From: Phycisphaerales bacterium
Lineage (GTDB): Bacteria; Planctomycetota; Phycisphaerae; Phycisphaerales; SM1A02
DNA length: 64,000 nt
Reading direction: 5' to 3'
Assembly (NCBI GenBank): GCA_009691805.1
Contig: SIAK01000003.1
Location: 39,520-103,519 of the forward strand
Part shown: positions 46,950 to 58,117 of the stretch, piece by piece
Layout of the letters: each line of letters begins with the position of its first letter
Numbering within the stretch: the first letter of the stretch is position 1
The notes under the pieces: generated by a model
Seen by the model: the letters and a program-made list of their open reading frames with translations, nothing else
What the model was told of the DNA's origin: nothing
The model's database searches: none
Program-made: the position numbers and the translations under genes

Positions 46950-47621
46950 ATGACTCAGTCATCGCCTGAAAGTCCCTCGCCCTTCAAATCTAACAACGCG
47001 CGTGTGGAGCAACTTGAGAGTGAGATCGCGGCACTTCGCGTTCTACTTTCCACCGAGCAGCGCATCGGCGCATTGCTCGAGGGAGTAGGGGAGTACCAAT
47101 TCACCGATCTCTCGGGTGAACGCACAACACTCGCGCAACTCTTCGGCTCCCACAATGACCTCTTCGTCGTTCACAACATGGGCGAACGCTGCCTGTATTG
47201 CGCATTGTGGGCGGATGGATTGAGCGCGCTCACCCCGCAGATGGAGCAACGCGCCGCGTTCGTGCTTGCGACGCCAGATTCGATTCACTCTGCGCGCGAA
47301 CAAGTTGCAGCGCGTGGCTGGCGGATGCGCGTGGTTTCCGACGGAGGTTCTCCCTTTGCGAACGACATGGGCTTCGAAGGACAGGTCGATGCGCGCGGCG
47401 TCATTCGACTTCCCGGAGTCAGTGCATTTCATCGCAACGCTGATGGGCGCATCGATCGCGTGAGCGCTGCGACATTCGGTCCTGGCGATACCTTCTGTGC
47501 AGCATGGCCGTTGTTGGATTTGCTCAAGGATGGCGTGCGAGGTTTCACGCCGCTTTCGCGGGATGCGATGCGTCAACGCGCGAGCAATGCCGCTCGCTTG
47601 CCGTCGACAAACTTCATGTGA
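46950..47621 (+). CDS. DUF899-family thioredoxin-fold protein
   Basis: 223 residues with an N-terminal coiled coil (ARVEQLESEIAALRVLL) and a thioredoxin-like fold of the DUF899 type: DLFVVHNMGERCLYCALWADG places a CxxC where peroxiredoxin-like proteins have their active site, followed by FVLATPDS. GAAGGAG precedes the ATG. It follows the oxidase operon by 19 bases and may be cotranscribed. Its last 49 bases overlap the convergent DinB-like gene. Confidence 0.8.
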   Translation: MTQSSPESPSPFKSNNARVEQLESEIAALRVLLSTEQRIGALLEGVGEYQFTDLSGERTTLAQLFGSHNDLFVVHNMGERCLYCALWADGLSALTPQMEQRAAFVLATPDSIHSAREQVAARGWRMRVVSDGGSPFANDMGFEGQVDARGVIRLPGVSAFHRNADGRIDRVSAATFGPGDTFCAAWPLLDLLKDGVRGFTPLSRDAMRQRASNAARLPSTNFM

Positions 47622-48073
47622 TGATCCACATGCTTTGAGTACGCCTCGACGATGAACAAGAGTGAGATCTTGCCGCGCTGCGTGTGCACACCTTCACGCG
47701 CAAATGCATCCGCAGGCAACGTTCGCAGCCACTGCGCGGTGCATCGTCGATTGACTTCGAAGAGTTCGAGCACGACCGCGAGATCGAGCGCATGCGAAGG
47801 GAGTTGTTCGATGAAAGCATTTTCGTCATACGCGATGAGCAACGGAAGCTGTTCGGCGACAATGCGACGCATGCGATGCGTGGACGCAAGGTCGCTGTCA
47901 AGAAGGTGCACGATGACTTCCTGAATGCTCCAGAGTCCTGGGGCAATCCGCGTGTTCAGTTGCGCGGCGGAAAGTCCTTCGGCAGCGCGACGAACGATTG
48001 CAGAACCAGTTTCATACGCAGTGATCTGTGCATCAAATGGCGACATGCGCGCGAGTGTATGCTCCGACTCCAT
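47573..48073 (-). CDS. DinB-like metal-dependent four-helix protein
   Basis: 166 residues of the DinB/YfiT-like superfamily. The metal-binding His triad is suggested by VIVHLLDSD near residue 55 and KHVDHHMKFV near 150. These proteins are often thiol-dependent transferases or hydrolases; substrate is unknown. The start is ATG 48073, or ATG 48046 (MSPFDAQI). It shares 49 bases at the 3' end with the DUF899 gene on the other strand. Confidence 0.75.
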   Translation of the reverse strand: MESEHTLARMSPFDAQITAYETGSAIVRRAAEGLSAAQLNTRIAPGLWSIQEVIVHLLDSDLASTHRMRRIVAEQLPLLIAYDENAFIEQLPSHALDLAVVLELFEVNRRCTAQWLRTLPADAFAREGVHTQRGKISLLFIVEAYSKHVDHHMKFVDGKRAALLAR

Positions 48074-48172
48074 CCGAACTCAACGCGCTGCGCACACGAT
48101 CCATATGGATCAGAAATAGACCAGGCGCCTTCTTTTCTGCAGATTCGCGCGCGCTGCGTCGTACACTGCGCG

Positions 48173-48194
48173 ACCCGCAATGTTCGCGGGTTTT
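48173..48194 (+). terminator. Small hairpin with T run in the icd leader
   Basis: ACCCGC (48173-48178) can pair with GCGGGT (48186-48191), followed by TTT. It lies about 30 bases before the icd start and could act as a weak attenuator, or be chance. Confidence 0.3.
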
Positions 48195-48219
48195 CGCACT
48201 GCCCTTCGAGGAGATCTGA

Positions 48220-50472
<2,253 letters not shown>

Positions 50473-50505
50473 GTTGCTTCAGCGTGCGAGCTTGAGATCC
50501 GACGC

Positions 50506-50691
50506 ATGGTTGACATTCGCGAGCTCGCGAGCACTGCGATCGCGTACTCCATTCCGTGCGTGAACGACGGCGAAGTGATCACGCATTATGAGGCGGAAGT
50601 CTTTGGCGCGACATTGCTGTCGATGTCGCGCGAGGCGTACGACCACGCGCTTTGCGAATTCACGAATGACGTGGATCGAGCGCGTCTCTAG
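50506..50691 (+). CDS. Small protein of unknown function
   Basis: 61 residues, soluble and acidic overall (VDIRELASTAIAYSIPCVND...). It follows icd by 33 bases and ends by overlapping the convergent purT stop by four bases. Codon use looks normal. No family is recognised; it may be a real small gene or a chance frame. Confidence 0.4.
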   Translation: MVDIRELASTAIAYSIPCVNDGEVITHYEAEVFGATLLSMSREAYDHALCEFTNDVDRARL

Positions 50692-51902
50692 CGCGCCTTG
50701 CCTTCGACGACTTGTACGCAGGCGGCTGCCTTGAGTGCTTTCTTGCGAGCTTGTGCGACGGTTTTTCCTGTGGCGAGTGCGACGCCCATCCGTCGGTACG
50801 GTCGCGCGGATGGTTTTCCGAAGATGCGAATCTCAACTCCAGGTTCGCGGAGCGCGTTCGCAATTCCGATGTACGCAGGCTCGTGTTCAATGTCGCCCTC
50901 GGCGAGGATCACAGCGCTCGCACTTGGCCCTCGCATCGTGAGTTGAGGAATTGGAAGTCCGAGCACCGCGCGGAAATGCAATTCGAACTCGCTCAGGTCT
51001 TGTGAGATCATCGTCACCATCCCGGTGTCATGTGGCCTCGGCGAGAGTTCGCTGAAGATGACACGCGAACCCTTGACGAAAAACTCCACGCCAAAGAGTC
51101 CCGCGCCTTCTGGTCCTGCGATTTCATCGGTGATCTTCTTCGCCATGCGTTGTGCATCGCGGATGAGCTTCGGCGCCATCGGGCAGGGCATCCACGATTC
51201 TTGATAGTCACCACGGACCTGTCGATGTCCGATCGGCGGCACAAACATCGTCTTTCCGCCGACGGATGCACGTTGCTTGACCGTCAAGAGCGTGATTTCA
51301 TAATCGAAGTCGATGAACTCTTCGACGATCACCATCTGCTTGTCACCGCGCATGCCTTCGATGGCGTACTTCCACGAGGTTGCGACATCCGCTGTCTTGC
51401 GCGCGACCGATTGCCCTTTGCCGCTACTGCTCATCACCGGCTTGATGACGCAGGGCAGTCCGATGCGTTCGATCGTTCGCGCGAGCTCTGCTTCGCTCGT
51501 TGCGTAAGCGAATCGTGCTGTTGGAAGTTTCAGTTGTTCTGCAGCGAGTGAGCGGATCGCATCACGATTCATCGTCAGATGTGCCGCGCGCGCGGAGGGA
51601 ATGACCGTGATGCCCGACTGCTCCAATTTCAGCAGTGCTTCGGTGCGAATGGCTTCAATCTCAGGCACGATGAAGTCTGGCTTATGTTGCTTTGCAATCC
51701 GTTGAATTGCTTTGGCATCGAGCATGTCGATGACTTCGAACGCATCCGCGACTTGCATCGCAGGCGCGTTGGCATAGCGATCCACCGCGACCACGCGACA
51801 ACCGAGTCGTTTCGCGCAGAGGACGAACTCTTTGCCAAGTTCGCCTGAACCGAGCAGCATGATCGTGGGTTGGCGGCGCGCGCTTCGTTCTTGTTGAACC
51901 AT
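50688..51902 (-). CDS. purT: Formate-dependent phosphoribosylglycinamide formyltransferase
   Basis: PurT makes formyl-GAR from formate, ATP and GAR in purine synthesis, without folate. The N-terminal MLLGSGELGKEFV and VAVDRYANAPAMQVA, the substrate region PEIEAIRTEAL, and the ATP-grasp blocks KPVMSSSGKGQS and GPEGAGLFGVEFFVKG are all present. SPRPHDTGMVTM is a family signature. The length of 404 fits the usual 390-400. Confidence 0.95.
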   Translation of the reverse strand: MVQQERSARRQPTIMLLGSGELGKEFVLCAKRLGCRVVAVDRYANAPAMQVADAFEVIDMLDAKAIQRIAKQHKPDFIVPEIEAIRTEALLKLEQSGITVIPSARAAHLTMNRDAIRSLAAEQLKLPTARFAYATSEAELARTIERIGLPCVIKPVMSSSGKGQSVARKTADVATSWKYAIEGMRGDKQMVIVEEFIDFDYEITLLTVKQRASVGGKTMFVPPIGHRQVRGDYQESWMPCPMAPKLIRDAQRMAKKITDEIAGPEGAGLFGVEFFVKGSRVIFSELSPRPHDTGMVTMISQDLSEFELHFRAVLGLPIPQLTMRGPSASAVILAEGDIEHEPAYIGIANALREPGVEIRIFGKPSARPYRRMGVALATGKTVAQARKKALKAAACVQVVEGKAR

Positions 51903-52223
51903 GCATCGAATCGTAATCGTTCCGGCTTTCGATCAGCGTGGCTTGAACCGCGCTTGAAAGAAACGAAGGCGCTTTGGTTCGTGCACGACGCGAAGGTCAG
52001 CATCGAGAAGTTGTGGGCAGAAACAATGCACCGTCCGACGCGCGCGCGTTGTGCGCCGCAGAGGTTCAATGCTCTCGCAGTGGAACGGTTCGACGATGCT
52101 GCGAGAGCGTGCGTAGTCTTGCATCTGAACGCCCCAGAGGGTTGACGCGGCAATCAGGCGCCTCGCGCATGGTCCACGCGCATTGCTCCGTGCCGTTCGA
52201 TCCGCGCGCCGGTCAAGTCGTGC
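51903..52223. other. 321-base gap upstream of purT
   Basis: No supported gene. Open frames on both strands reach 60-90 codons, but none has a start signal or recognisable family. The stretch contains the purT promoter (minus strand) and the end of the RND operon. No clear hairpin terminator was found. Confidence 0.4.
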
Positions 52224-52934
52224 TTAGCCCAGACGGGTGACGGATGCTCGTCGATAGAGCCACGCGAGGCAGGCGCCAAGCGCGAGCCCGAAGACAATAT
52301 GTGCGGCGAGTGTGACGATCACAAACGTCGCCGTCGGATGGATGCCGAAGAATTCGGTGTACGGGCTCAGGAGTAACGCGATCTCGATCGCGACTGCCAT
52401 GCATGTTGCTGCGAACAAAGTGCTTGTCCACTTCCATTCGCGCTTCGCGGTGGCATAGAGCATTGCAAACATGATGCCGAACGTCGCGCCGTTACTGACG
52501 TGATAGAGCCAACCGAGCAGTTGCGCGGCGACGGAGTATCCCGCGCCCCACGCGAATCCTGCTTCGCCCTCCGGAACGCCTTGCTCCAGCGCCTCGCCAA
52601 GGATGCGCGCGCCAAAGCGTGGGAACACCTTGAATAAAGGCATTTGCGGCACACTGAAGAATTCGAGTCCCCAACAGTTCGCGAACACGAAGGGCAGCCG
52701 GAAGATGTCGTACGCGAGGGCGCCGAACACGCCTGCGATTGCCCCGAAGAGCACCGCGCGAGCAAGCACTCGCTCACCGCGCCATCGATCGAACATCGTG
52801 ATGCACAGGAGTAGGGCAGTCGCGGGGAGAAACGCCGCGAAGAAAAGCGTGCGCATATAACACACGCCATACATCTCGCCGAGGAGGCAGAGGATCGATG
52901 TGGACGCGAGCGTGAAGAGCAGCGCGCGCGTCAC
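52224..52934 (-). CDS. Polytopic membrane protein linked to the RND pump
   Basis: 236 residues with about six hydrophobic helices (SILCLLGEMYGV, AAFLPATALLLCITMF, LFGAIAGVFGALAYDIF, VAAQLLGWLYHVSNGATFG and two near the C-terminus). It starts inside the last codon of the RND permease (ATGA overlap), so the two are translationally coupled. No transporter or enzyme motif is evident. Confidence 0.65.
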   Translation of the reverse strand: MTRALLFTLASTSILCLLGEMYGVCYMRTLFFAAFLPATALLLCITMFDRWRGERVLARAVLFGAIAGVFGALAYDIFRLPFVFANCWGLEFFSVPQMPLFKVFPRFGARILGEALEQGVPEGEAGFAWGAGYSVAAQLLGWLYHVSNGATFGIMFAMLYATAKREWKWTSTLFAATCMAVAIEIALLLSPYTEFFGIHPTATFVIVTLAAHIVFGLALGACLAWLYRRASVTRLG

Positions 52935-55900
52935 GGCGTTTGTACCTTCTCGTCAATAGTGTGCCTGCCGCCCCAGATGTGCAGCAGCGCGCGGCGGATG
53001 TCTTCCATGATGAGCAAATTTGCGGGCAGGATGATGAGCGTCAGCATTGTTGCGCTCAAGAGTCCAGCGGCGAGCGCAATGCCCATTGGGATCAGGAATC
53101 GTGCTTGGAACGATTGTTCGAGCAGCAGTGGAAGGATTCCGCAAATCGTTGTGCCTGTTGTCAAGAGGATCGGTCGCAGTCGCGATGCTCCTGAGTTGAC
53201 GAGCGAATCGGCGAGCGACTCACCACCGCGTCGTCGCTCGTTTGCAAACTCCACCAGAATGAGCGAATTGTTCACCACAATGCCGCTGAGAGCAACGGTG
53301 CCGATGATCGACAGGAATGTGAGTGGATAGCCCATGAAGAGATGTCCCCAGACGACTCCGATGAACCCAAACGGAATCGCGATCATGACTGCGAGTGGTT
53401 GTGTGTAGGTTCCGAAGAGCCATGCGAGCACGACATAAATGAGCATCAACGCCGCGAGAAAAGCGTAGGGAAGCGAAGAGAACGCATCGTTGAGATCTTT
53501 CTGTCGTCCTGCTTCCTTGATGTCGACTTCTGGAATGTCGTGATGAATCGCCGCGAGATCAACGGCAAGCGCGCGCGTGATGTCTTCAGGAATCGTGTTC
53601 GCTGCGCAATCCGCCATCACCGTGATCGCTCGTTCACGATCCACGCGCCGGATTGCTGCGTAGGAATTTTCTTCGGTGATCTCGGCAATCTCAGCAAGTG
53701 GTACGCGGCCGCCCTGTGGTGTACTGATCCAGAGATCCGTGAGGGAGTCGATGCGCCCGCGCGATGCGTCATCGAGGCGCACACGCACGTCGATGTCCTC
53801 GCGGTCGGCGGAATACGTGTGCGCATCAAGACCATAGAGCATGCCGCGCACCTGACGGGCGATGTCGGTCGTTGTGAATCCCATCGCTGCCGCGCCTTCG
53901 CGCAGTTTCACTTGCAACTCGCGTTGTGTGCTGTAGTCATCGTCGTTGATCGAGTACACGCCTTCGAACTTCGCGAGCGCAAGTTTCAATCGGCGCGCCG
54001 CTTCGCGGGCGAGTATCGGGTCGCTCGAACGAATCTGATAGGTGATGTCCGTGCCCGAAGGACCGCCAGAGATCTCGCGGTACGTGACGCTCTCCGCCTC
54101 GTCGACGGTGCCGACGAGTGCGCGCACATTGTCCATCACACTGGCCGAATCGCGCGTGCGCGTTTCGACTGGGACGAGTTCGACGAAAATCTGCGCGACA
54201 TGCGCGGCTGCGGCATCCGGCTGACCTGTTTCGAAGTTCGTGCTCTGCCCGAGAATCGAGCTGAAACCGCTGACTTCTTCGGGAATCGCGAGTGCAGTTT
54301 CAAAGCGTCGCACGACTGCCGCCGTCGCATCTTGCGTGGAACCAATGGGCAGTCGAATGTCGACGATGATCGTCTCCGCATCTTCCGCAGGAAGAAAGAC
54401 GAACGGGAGTCGGCCGCCTGCAACCATGCCGAGGCTCGCGATGAGCACACCGAGTGTGAGGCTCGTGGCTGCGTAGCGATGCGCGATGCAATAGCGCGCG
54501 AATGCGCTGTACTTCGCCTGTAGGAGCGGGACGAATCGCGATTCGCGCCAGCTTTCAAACCTCTTCCACTGTTGACCGATGAAACCAACTTTGCGTGTCC
54601 GCATGCCTTCGATCGCATGCGACATGTGCGAGGGAAGAATGACCATCGTCTCCACGACGCTTGAGCCGAGCGCGACAGCAGCGACGAGCGGAAGTGCAGA
54701 GAGCAAGTCTCCCATGCGTCCGGCGATGTAGGCGAGTGGAAGGAACGCGAGAATGATCGTTGCGCTGTTGGCAACGATTGGCCAGAAGACGCTTTTCGTT
54801 CCCTTGATCGCCGCGTCGTCCGCGTTTTCACCATGCGCGCTCCGTTGCATGATGATGTCCGCAACAACAATCGCATCGTCGGCAAGCATGCCCACGACGA
54901 TGAGCAGCCCGAACATCGTCACCATGTTGAGTGTCACATCAAGCGCCCACATCGAGAGGGCGGTGCAACCGATCGAGACGAAGATGCCCGACATCACCCA
55001 CCAGGCGGCGCGAACATTCATGAACAACACCATCACGATGAGCACCAATGCCGAGCCTTGCAGCGCATCGTTCGTGAGGAGATCGAGTCGTCCTTCGATG
55101 ATGCGCGCGAGATCGTTGTGCGCGGAGATAGAGCAGGAGAGCGGCGCGCGTCGATTCGCTTCTTCACCGAGTTCGTAGCCCTTTGTGCGGTCGGAGCCGT
55201 GCAGCAAACCCGTCAGGCGATTCCACAAACTGCCAGGATCGAGCGGGATTCCTTGCCTCCCCGCAACATAGCCACGCACCATTTCCGCGATGCGAACTGC
55301 ATCTTCGTCGCTGGTCTTGAAGATCACAAGACTTGTCGCAGGTTTGCCATTGAATCGCCGCGCGACTTGCACATCGGCAAATCCATCTGCAACTTTCGCG
55401 ACGTCGCCCACCAGCACAACCTGTCCCTGTGCTGTTGCCTTCAATGGAATGCCGCGAATCGCTTCAGCGCGTTCGGCAACTCCGAGCGTACGGACACCAA
55501 TGTTGGCGCCGCCCGTGCGCATCGTTCCAGAGGGCATCTCGCGCATCCACGCTTCAATCACATCCGCAACTTGCGAGAGACGCAGGCCGTTGCGCGCGAG
55601 CGCGGTGCGATCGACATCGACGCGAAGTTGATACGGACGCGCGCCCGTCATGATGATCGCGCCCATGCCCTCCATCGATCGCAGATCGTCGCTGACCCGT
55701 TGTGCGGTGCGCTTGAGTGCTTCCTCGCCAGAGTCTCCATAGACAGACAGAATGATGACGGGGAAGTTTGGTTTCATCTCCGTCACGCGAACGCGCTCGG
55801 CGTCCACGGGAAGATCTTGCAGACCGTCCATCGCGATGCGCACATCGTCGATGCTCTGATCGATGTCCGTACCGTCGTCGAATTCCACGACGATGCCGCC

Positions 55901-56164
55901 GCCGCCTTCCACAAGATTCGACGTGATGCGCTTGGCGCCTTCGATATCAATCACCGCGTCTTCAATCTTGCGCGCCATCGACTCTTCAACTTCAGTCGGA
56001 CTCGCGCCTGGATAAAGAATCGCGATGCGCGCGGCTTCAGGTTCGACAGCGGGAAAGAACTCGCGGCGCATCAGCAGCAGCGCGGTAACTCCACCAATGA
56101 CAAGAAACCACATCAGCAGGCTGCCGAAAACGGGACGCTTGACGCCGAAGGTAATGAAGTCCAT
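52931..56164 (-). CDS. RND-family efflux transporter permease
   Basis: A 1077-residue inner-membrane proton antiporter of the AcrB/MexB superfamily. The N-terminus MDFITFGVKRPVFGSLLMWF is the usual first helix. A large periplasmic loop follows, and helix 4 contains the proton-relay pair in LADDAIVVADI. The second half repeats this layout, with a large periplasmic loop and SLILVEFANERR near the end. The closest type is the HAE1/NFE group; substrates are unknown. It starts 12 bases after the adaptor gene and overlaps the next. No TolC-like outer membrane gene is nearby. Confidence 0.93.
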   Translation of the reverse strand: MDFITFGVKRPVFGSLLMWFLVIGGVTALLLMRREFFPAVEPEAARIAILYPGASPTEVEESMARKIEDAVIDIEGAKRITSNLVEGGGGIVVEFDDGTDIDQSIDDVRIAMDGLQDLPVDAERVRVTEMKPNFPVIILSVYGDSGEEALKRTAQRVSDDLRSMEGMGAIIMTGARPYQLRVDVDRTALARNGLRLSQVADVIEAWMREMPSGTMRTGGANIGVRTLGVAERAEAIRGIPLKATAQGQVVLVGDVAKVADGFADVQVARRFNGKPATSLVIFKTSDEDAVRIAEMVRGYVAGRQGIPLDPGSLWNRLTGLLHGSDRTKGYELGEEANRRAPLSCSISAHNDLARIIEGRLDLLTNDALQGSALVLIVMVLFMNVRAAWWVMSGIFVSIGCTALSMWALDVTLNMVTMFGLLIVVGMLADDAIVVADIIMQRSAHGENADDAAIKGTKSVFWPIVANSATIILAFLPLAYIAGRMGDLLSALPLVAAVALGSSVVETMVILPSHMSHAIEGMRTRKVGFIGQQWKRFESWRESRFVPLLQAKYSAFARYCIAHRYAATSLTLGVLIASLGMVAGGRLPFVFLPAEDAETIIVDIRLPIGSTQDATAAVVRRFETALAIPEEVSGFSSILGQSTNFETGQPDAAAAHVAQIFVELVPVETRTRDSASVMDNVRALVGTVDEAESVTYREISGGPSGTDITYQIRSSDPILAREAARRLKLALAKFEGVYSINDDDYSTQRELQVKLREGAAAMGFTTTDIARQVRGMLYGLDAHTYSADREDIDVRVRLDDASRGRIDSLTDLWISTPQGGRVPLAEIAEITEENSYAAIRRVDRERAITVMADCAANTIPEDITRALAVDLAAIHHDIPEVDIKEAGRQKDLNDAFSSLPYAFLAALMLIYVVLAWLFGTYTQPLAVMIAIPFGFIGVVWGHLFMGYPLTFLSIIGTVALSGIVVNNSLILVEFANERRRGGESLADSLVNSGASRLRPILLTTGTTICGILPLLLEQSFQARFLIPMGIALAAGLLSATMLTLIILPANLLIMEDIRRALLHIWGGRHTIDEKVQTP

Positions 56165-56176
56165 GGAATCCTTTTC

Positions 56177-57502
56177 TTACTGTGGCGCGGATGCGAGTTT
56201 TGCGTCAACTGCCTCGATAGGCGTTCCTTCACTCACGCGTCGCGAAGCGTCGAGCACGATCATCGTTCTAGGTGCAAGCGCGCTCTTCAACACGACCCAC
56301 TCGCTATCGGGAAGCGGAGGCGCGAGCACGCCACTGACCGCGAACTCCACTTCAACTTCGCGATTGCGCGCGATGCCGTCTTCGATCATTGTGATGCGCC
56401 CACTGTTGATCGCGCGGCGCGGCACGAGCGTGCGCATTTCTTTGCTCGCGGCTGCAACTTCCGCTTCGACGAACGCACCCGACACAAGCTGCTCTGAACC
56501 AGCGGCTTCCGCGTAGATCGTCATCGTGCGGGTGGCTGCATCATCTTCGGGTGCAATGCGCGTGACGAGAGCATCGACCCAGACTGCGTTGGCGCGATCT
56601 GCGTGCACGCGCACCGAGTCACCAACATGCACGATCGCGCGTGCAAGCGCGGGAAGAAGAATGGGAATCTCAATGGCGCTCGGATCGATGACGCGCGCGA
56701 CGAGTACGCCGGGCGCAGCGATTTCGCCGAGTTCAAGATCTGCTCGTTGCACCACACCCGCGATAGGCGATCGAATGATGCAACGTTCGAGCGAGAGTTG
56801 TGCGAGTTCGCTCGCAGCAGTTTGCCGCGCCTGATCAGCGAGGAGTGCAGTGCGACGCAAGGGGAGTTTTTCGTATGCGTCGCGCGCGGCGATGAGCTGT
56901 TTTTCTGCGGCAATCGCGGCTGAACGGGCGCGATCAACCTCGCGTGGCTGTGCAGCGCCGTTTGAAAACGCGGTGCGGACGCGTTCAAGATCAGCCGCAG
57001 CGAGTGCGGATTCTTCTGCGGCAAGTGCAGCGGTGCGTTCGAGTGTCGAGGCATCGAGTGCAAGCAACGCGAGTTGCGCTTCAATGCCGCGCAGCGATTC
57101 GTTTGCGATCGTGACTTGACGCTTGAAGTCGCTGTCATCGAGCGAGACGAGTGCTTCGCCAGCCGTGACGACCGCGCCTTCGCGATAGTTTGCGTGGAGT
57201 GCAGTGACGACCGCGCTCACGCGAGCAGGGACATCCGCAGCGTCCACCGCGCGTGCTTGTCCGAACGCGCGAAAGCGCCGACCGACTGCTTGTTGGAGTG
57301 GTTCGGCGACGAGCAATCGAATGCGACCAGTTGCCGAAGGGTCACTCGCTGGCGGCGTGGGTCGTGTTTCGTACAGCCAGACATAGATGCCGACACCAGC
57401 CGCAACGCACGCAATCGAGACAATCGCGCGCGCGATGATGGTGATCCATGGAAGGGGCGCTTTCGGCTCGGGCAGGACGGATAGAGGAGGCATAGAGGAC
57501 AT
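56177..57502 (-). CDS. RND efflux periplasmic adaptor (membrane fusion protein)
   Basis: About 441 residues from ATG 57502. One N-terminal helix (IVSIACVAAGVGIYVWLY) anchors it. VPARVSAVVTALHANYREGAVVTAGEALVSLD is a split lipoyl/barrel-sandwich half, completed after a long Ala/Glu-rich coiled-coil hairpin (residues about 160-270) by IRSPIAGVVQRADLELGEIA. Beta-barrel and membrane-proximal domains follow. It would link the permease of the next gene to an outer membrane channel. The frame extends upstream of 57502 without family sequence. Confidence 0.9.
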   Translation of the reverse strand: MSSMPPLSVLPEPKAPLPWITIIARAIVSIACVAAGVGIYVWLYETRPTPPASDPSATGRIRLLVAEPLQQAVGRRFRAFGQARAVDAADVPARVSAVVTALHANYREGAVVTAGEALVSLDDSDFKRQVTIANESLRGIEAQLALLALDASTLERTAALAAEESALAAADLERVRTAFSNGAAQPREVDRARSAAIAAEKQLIAARDAYEKLPLRRTALLADQARQTAASELAQLSLERCIIRSPIAGVVQRADLELGEIAAPGVLVARVIDPSAIEIPILLPALARAIVHVGDSVRVHADRANAVWVDALVTRIAPEDDAATRTMTIYAEAAGSEQLVSGAFVEAEVAAASKEMRTLVPRRAINSGRITMIEDGIARNREVEVEFAVSGVLAPPLPDSEWVVLKSALAPRTMIVLDASRRVSEGTPIEAVDAKLASAPQ

Positions 57503-57571
57503 GGGGGCATGAAGTATAGATGCGATCGCGAGAGGTGACGCTTCGCAAACGCATTGCGGTACGCTCAACGC

Positions 57572-58108
57572 ATGGCAGATTCGAACGCGCCGTTTGGAAA
57601 ACGTCCCTCGCCGATTGCGCCGCAGCTTCTCGCAGAAATCACGGCGAAAACAGCGGAACTTGCAGTTGTCTCTGCGGCATCCGCAGGTCCGTCGTGGGGC
57701 GCATTGCACAAACTTCTGCTGAAGGCGAAGGTGGACCCGCAAGTGATCATGAAACTCGTCGCTGGTCGCGATGCAGCGGGCGCGAGTTTGCTTGCGCGTT
57801 GGCTCACGGGTGAAGCGATTGAATTGCCTGTCGAAGCGCCTGCAGTCGCCGCGACGGTTGTGGATCCTGAGACGATGAAGTCAGCGATGAAGATGTTCCG
57901 CAAGCGATTGAAGTACGCACGGCTTGATGCAGAGTCACGACTTGGTGTTGGTCCAATGTCGAGTGGCAAGAAAAGTGAAATCGATGCGATCGAATCGCCG
58001 CGAGATTTTCCACCTGTGGTCTGGGCAGCACTTGTCGCTGCAGGCAAACTGAAGCGCGAGGGCGCGGGCTTCTATGCGCTCGTCTTTGATGATCTGCTAG
58101 ACGACTGA
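57572..58108 (+). CDS. Conserved hypothetical protein, planctomycete type
   Basis: 178 residues from ATG 57572; soluble. The C-terminal half has a basic/aromatic segment (FRKRLKYARLDAESRLG), a GGK-like turn, then ESPRDFPPVVWAALVAAGKL and GAGFYALV, a pattern I associate with small conserved planctomycete proteins of unknown role. The N-terminal half is helical. It is divergent from the RND operon and ends nine bases before the convergent thioredoxin gene. Confidence 0.6.
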   Translation: MADSNAPFGKRPSPIAPQLLAEITAKTAELAVVSAASAGPSWGALHKLLLKAKVDPQVIMKLVAGRDAAGASLLARWLTGEAIELPVEAPAVAATVVDPETMKSAMKMFRKRLKYARLDAESRLGVGPMSSGKKSEIDAIESPRDFPPVVWAALVAAGKLKREGAGFYALVFDDLLDD

Positions 58109-58117
58109 AGCACGCGA

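Noticed and set aside
54833..56497. Open frame of 554 codons on the plus strand
   Set aside because: Antisense to the RND permease and adaptor.
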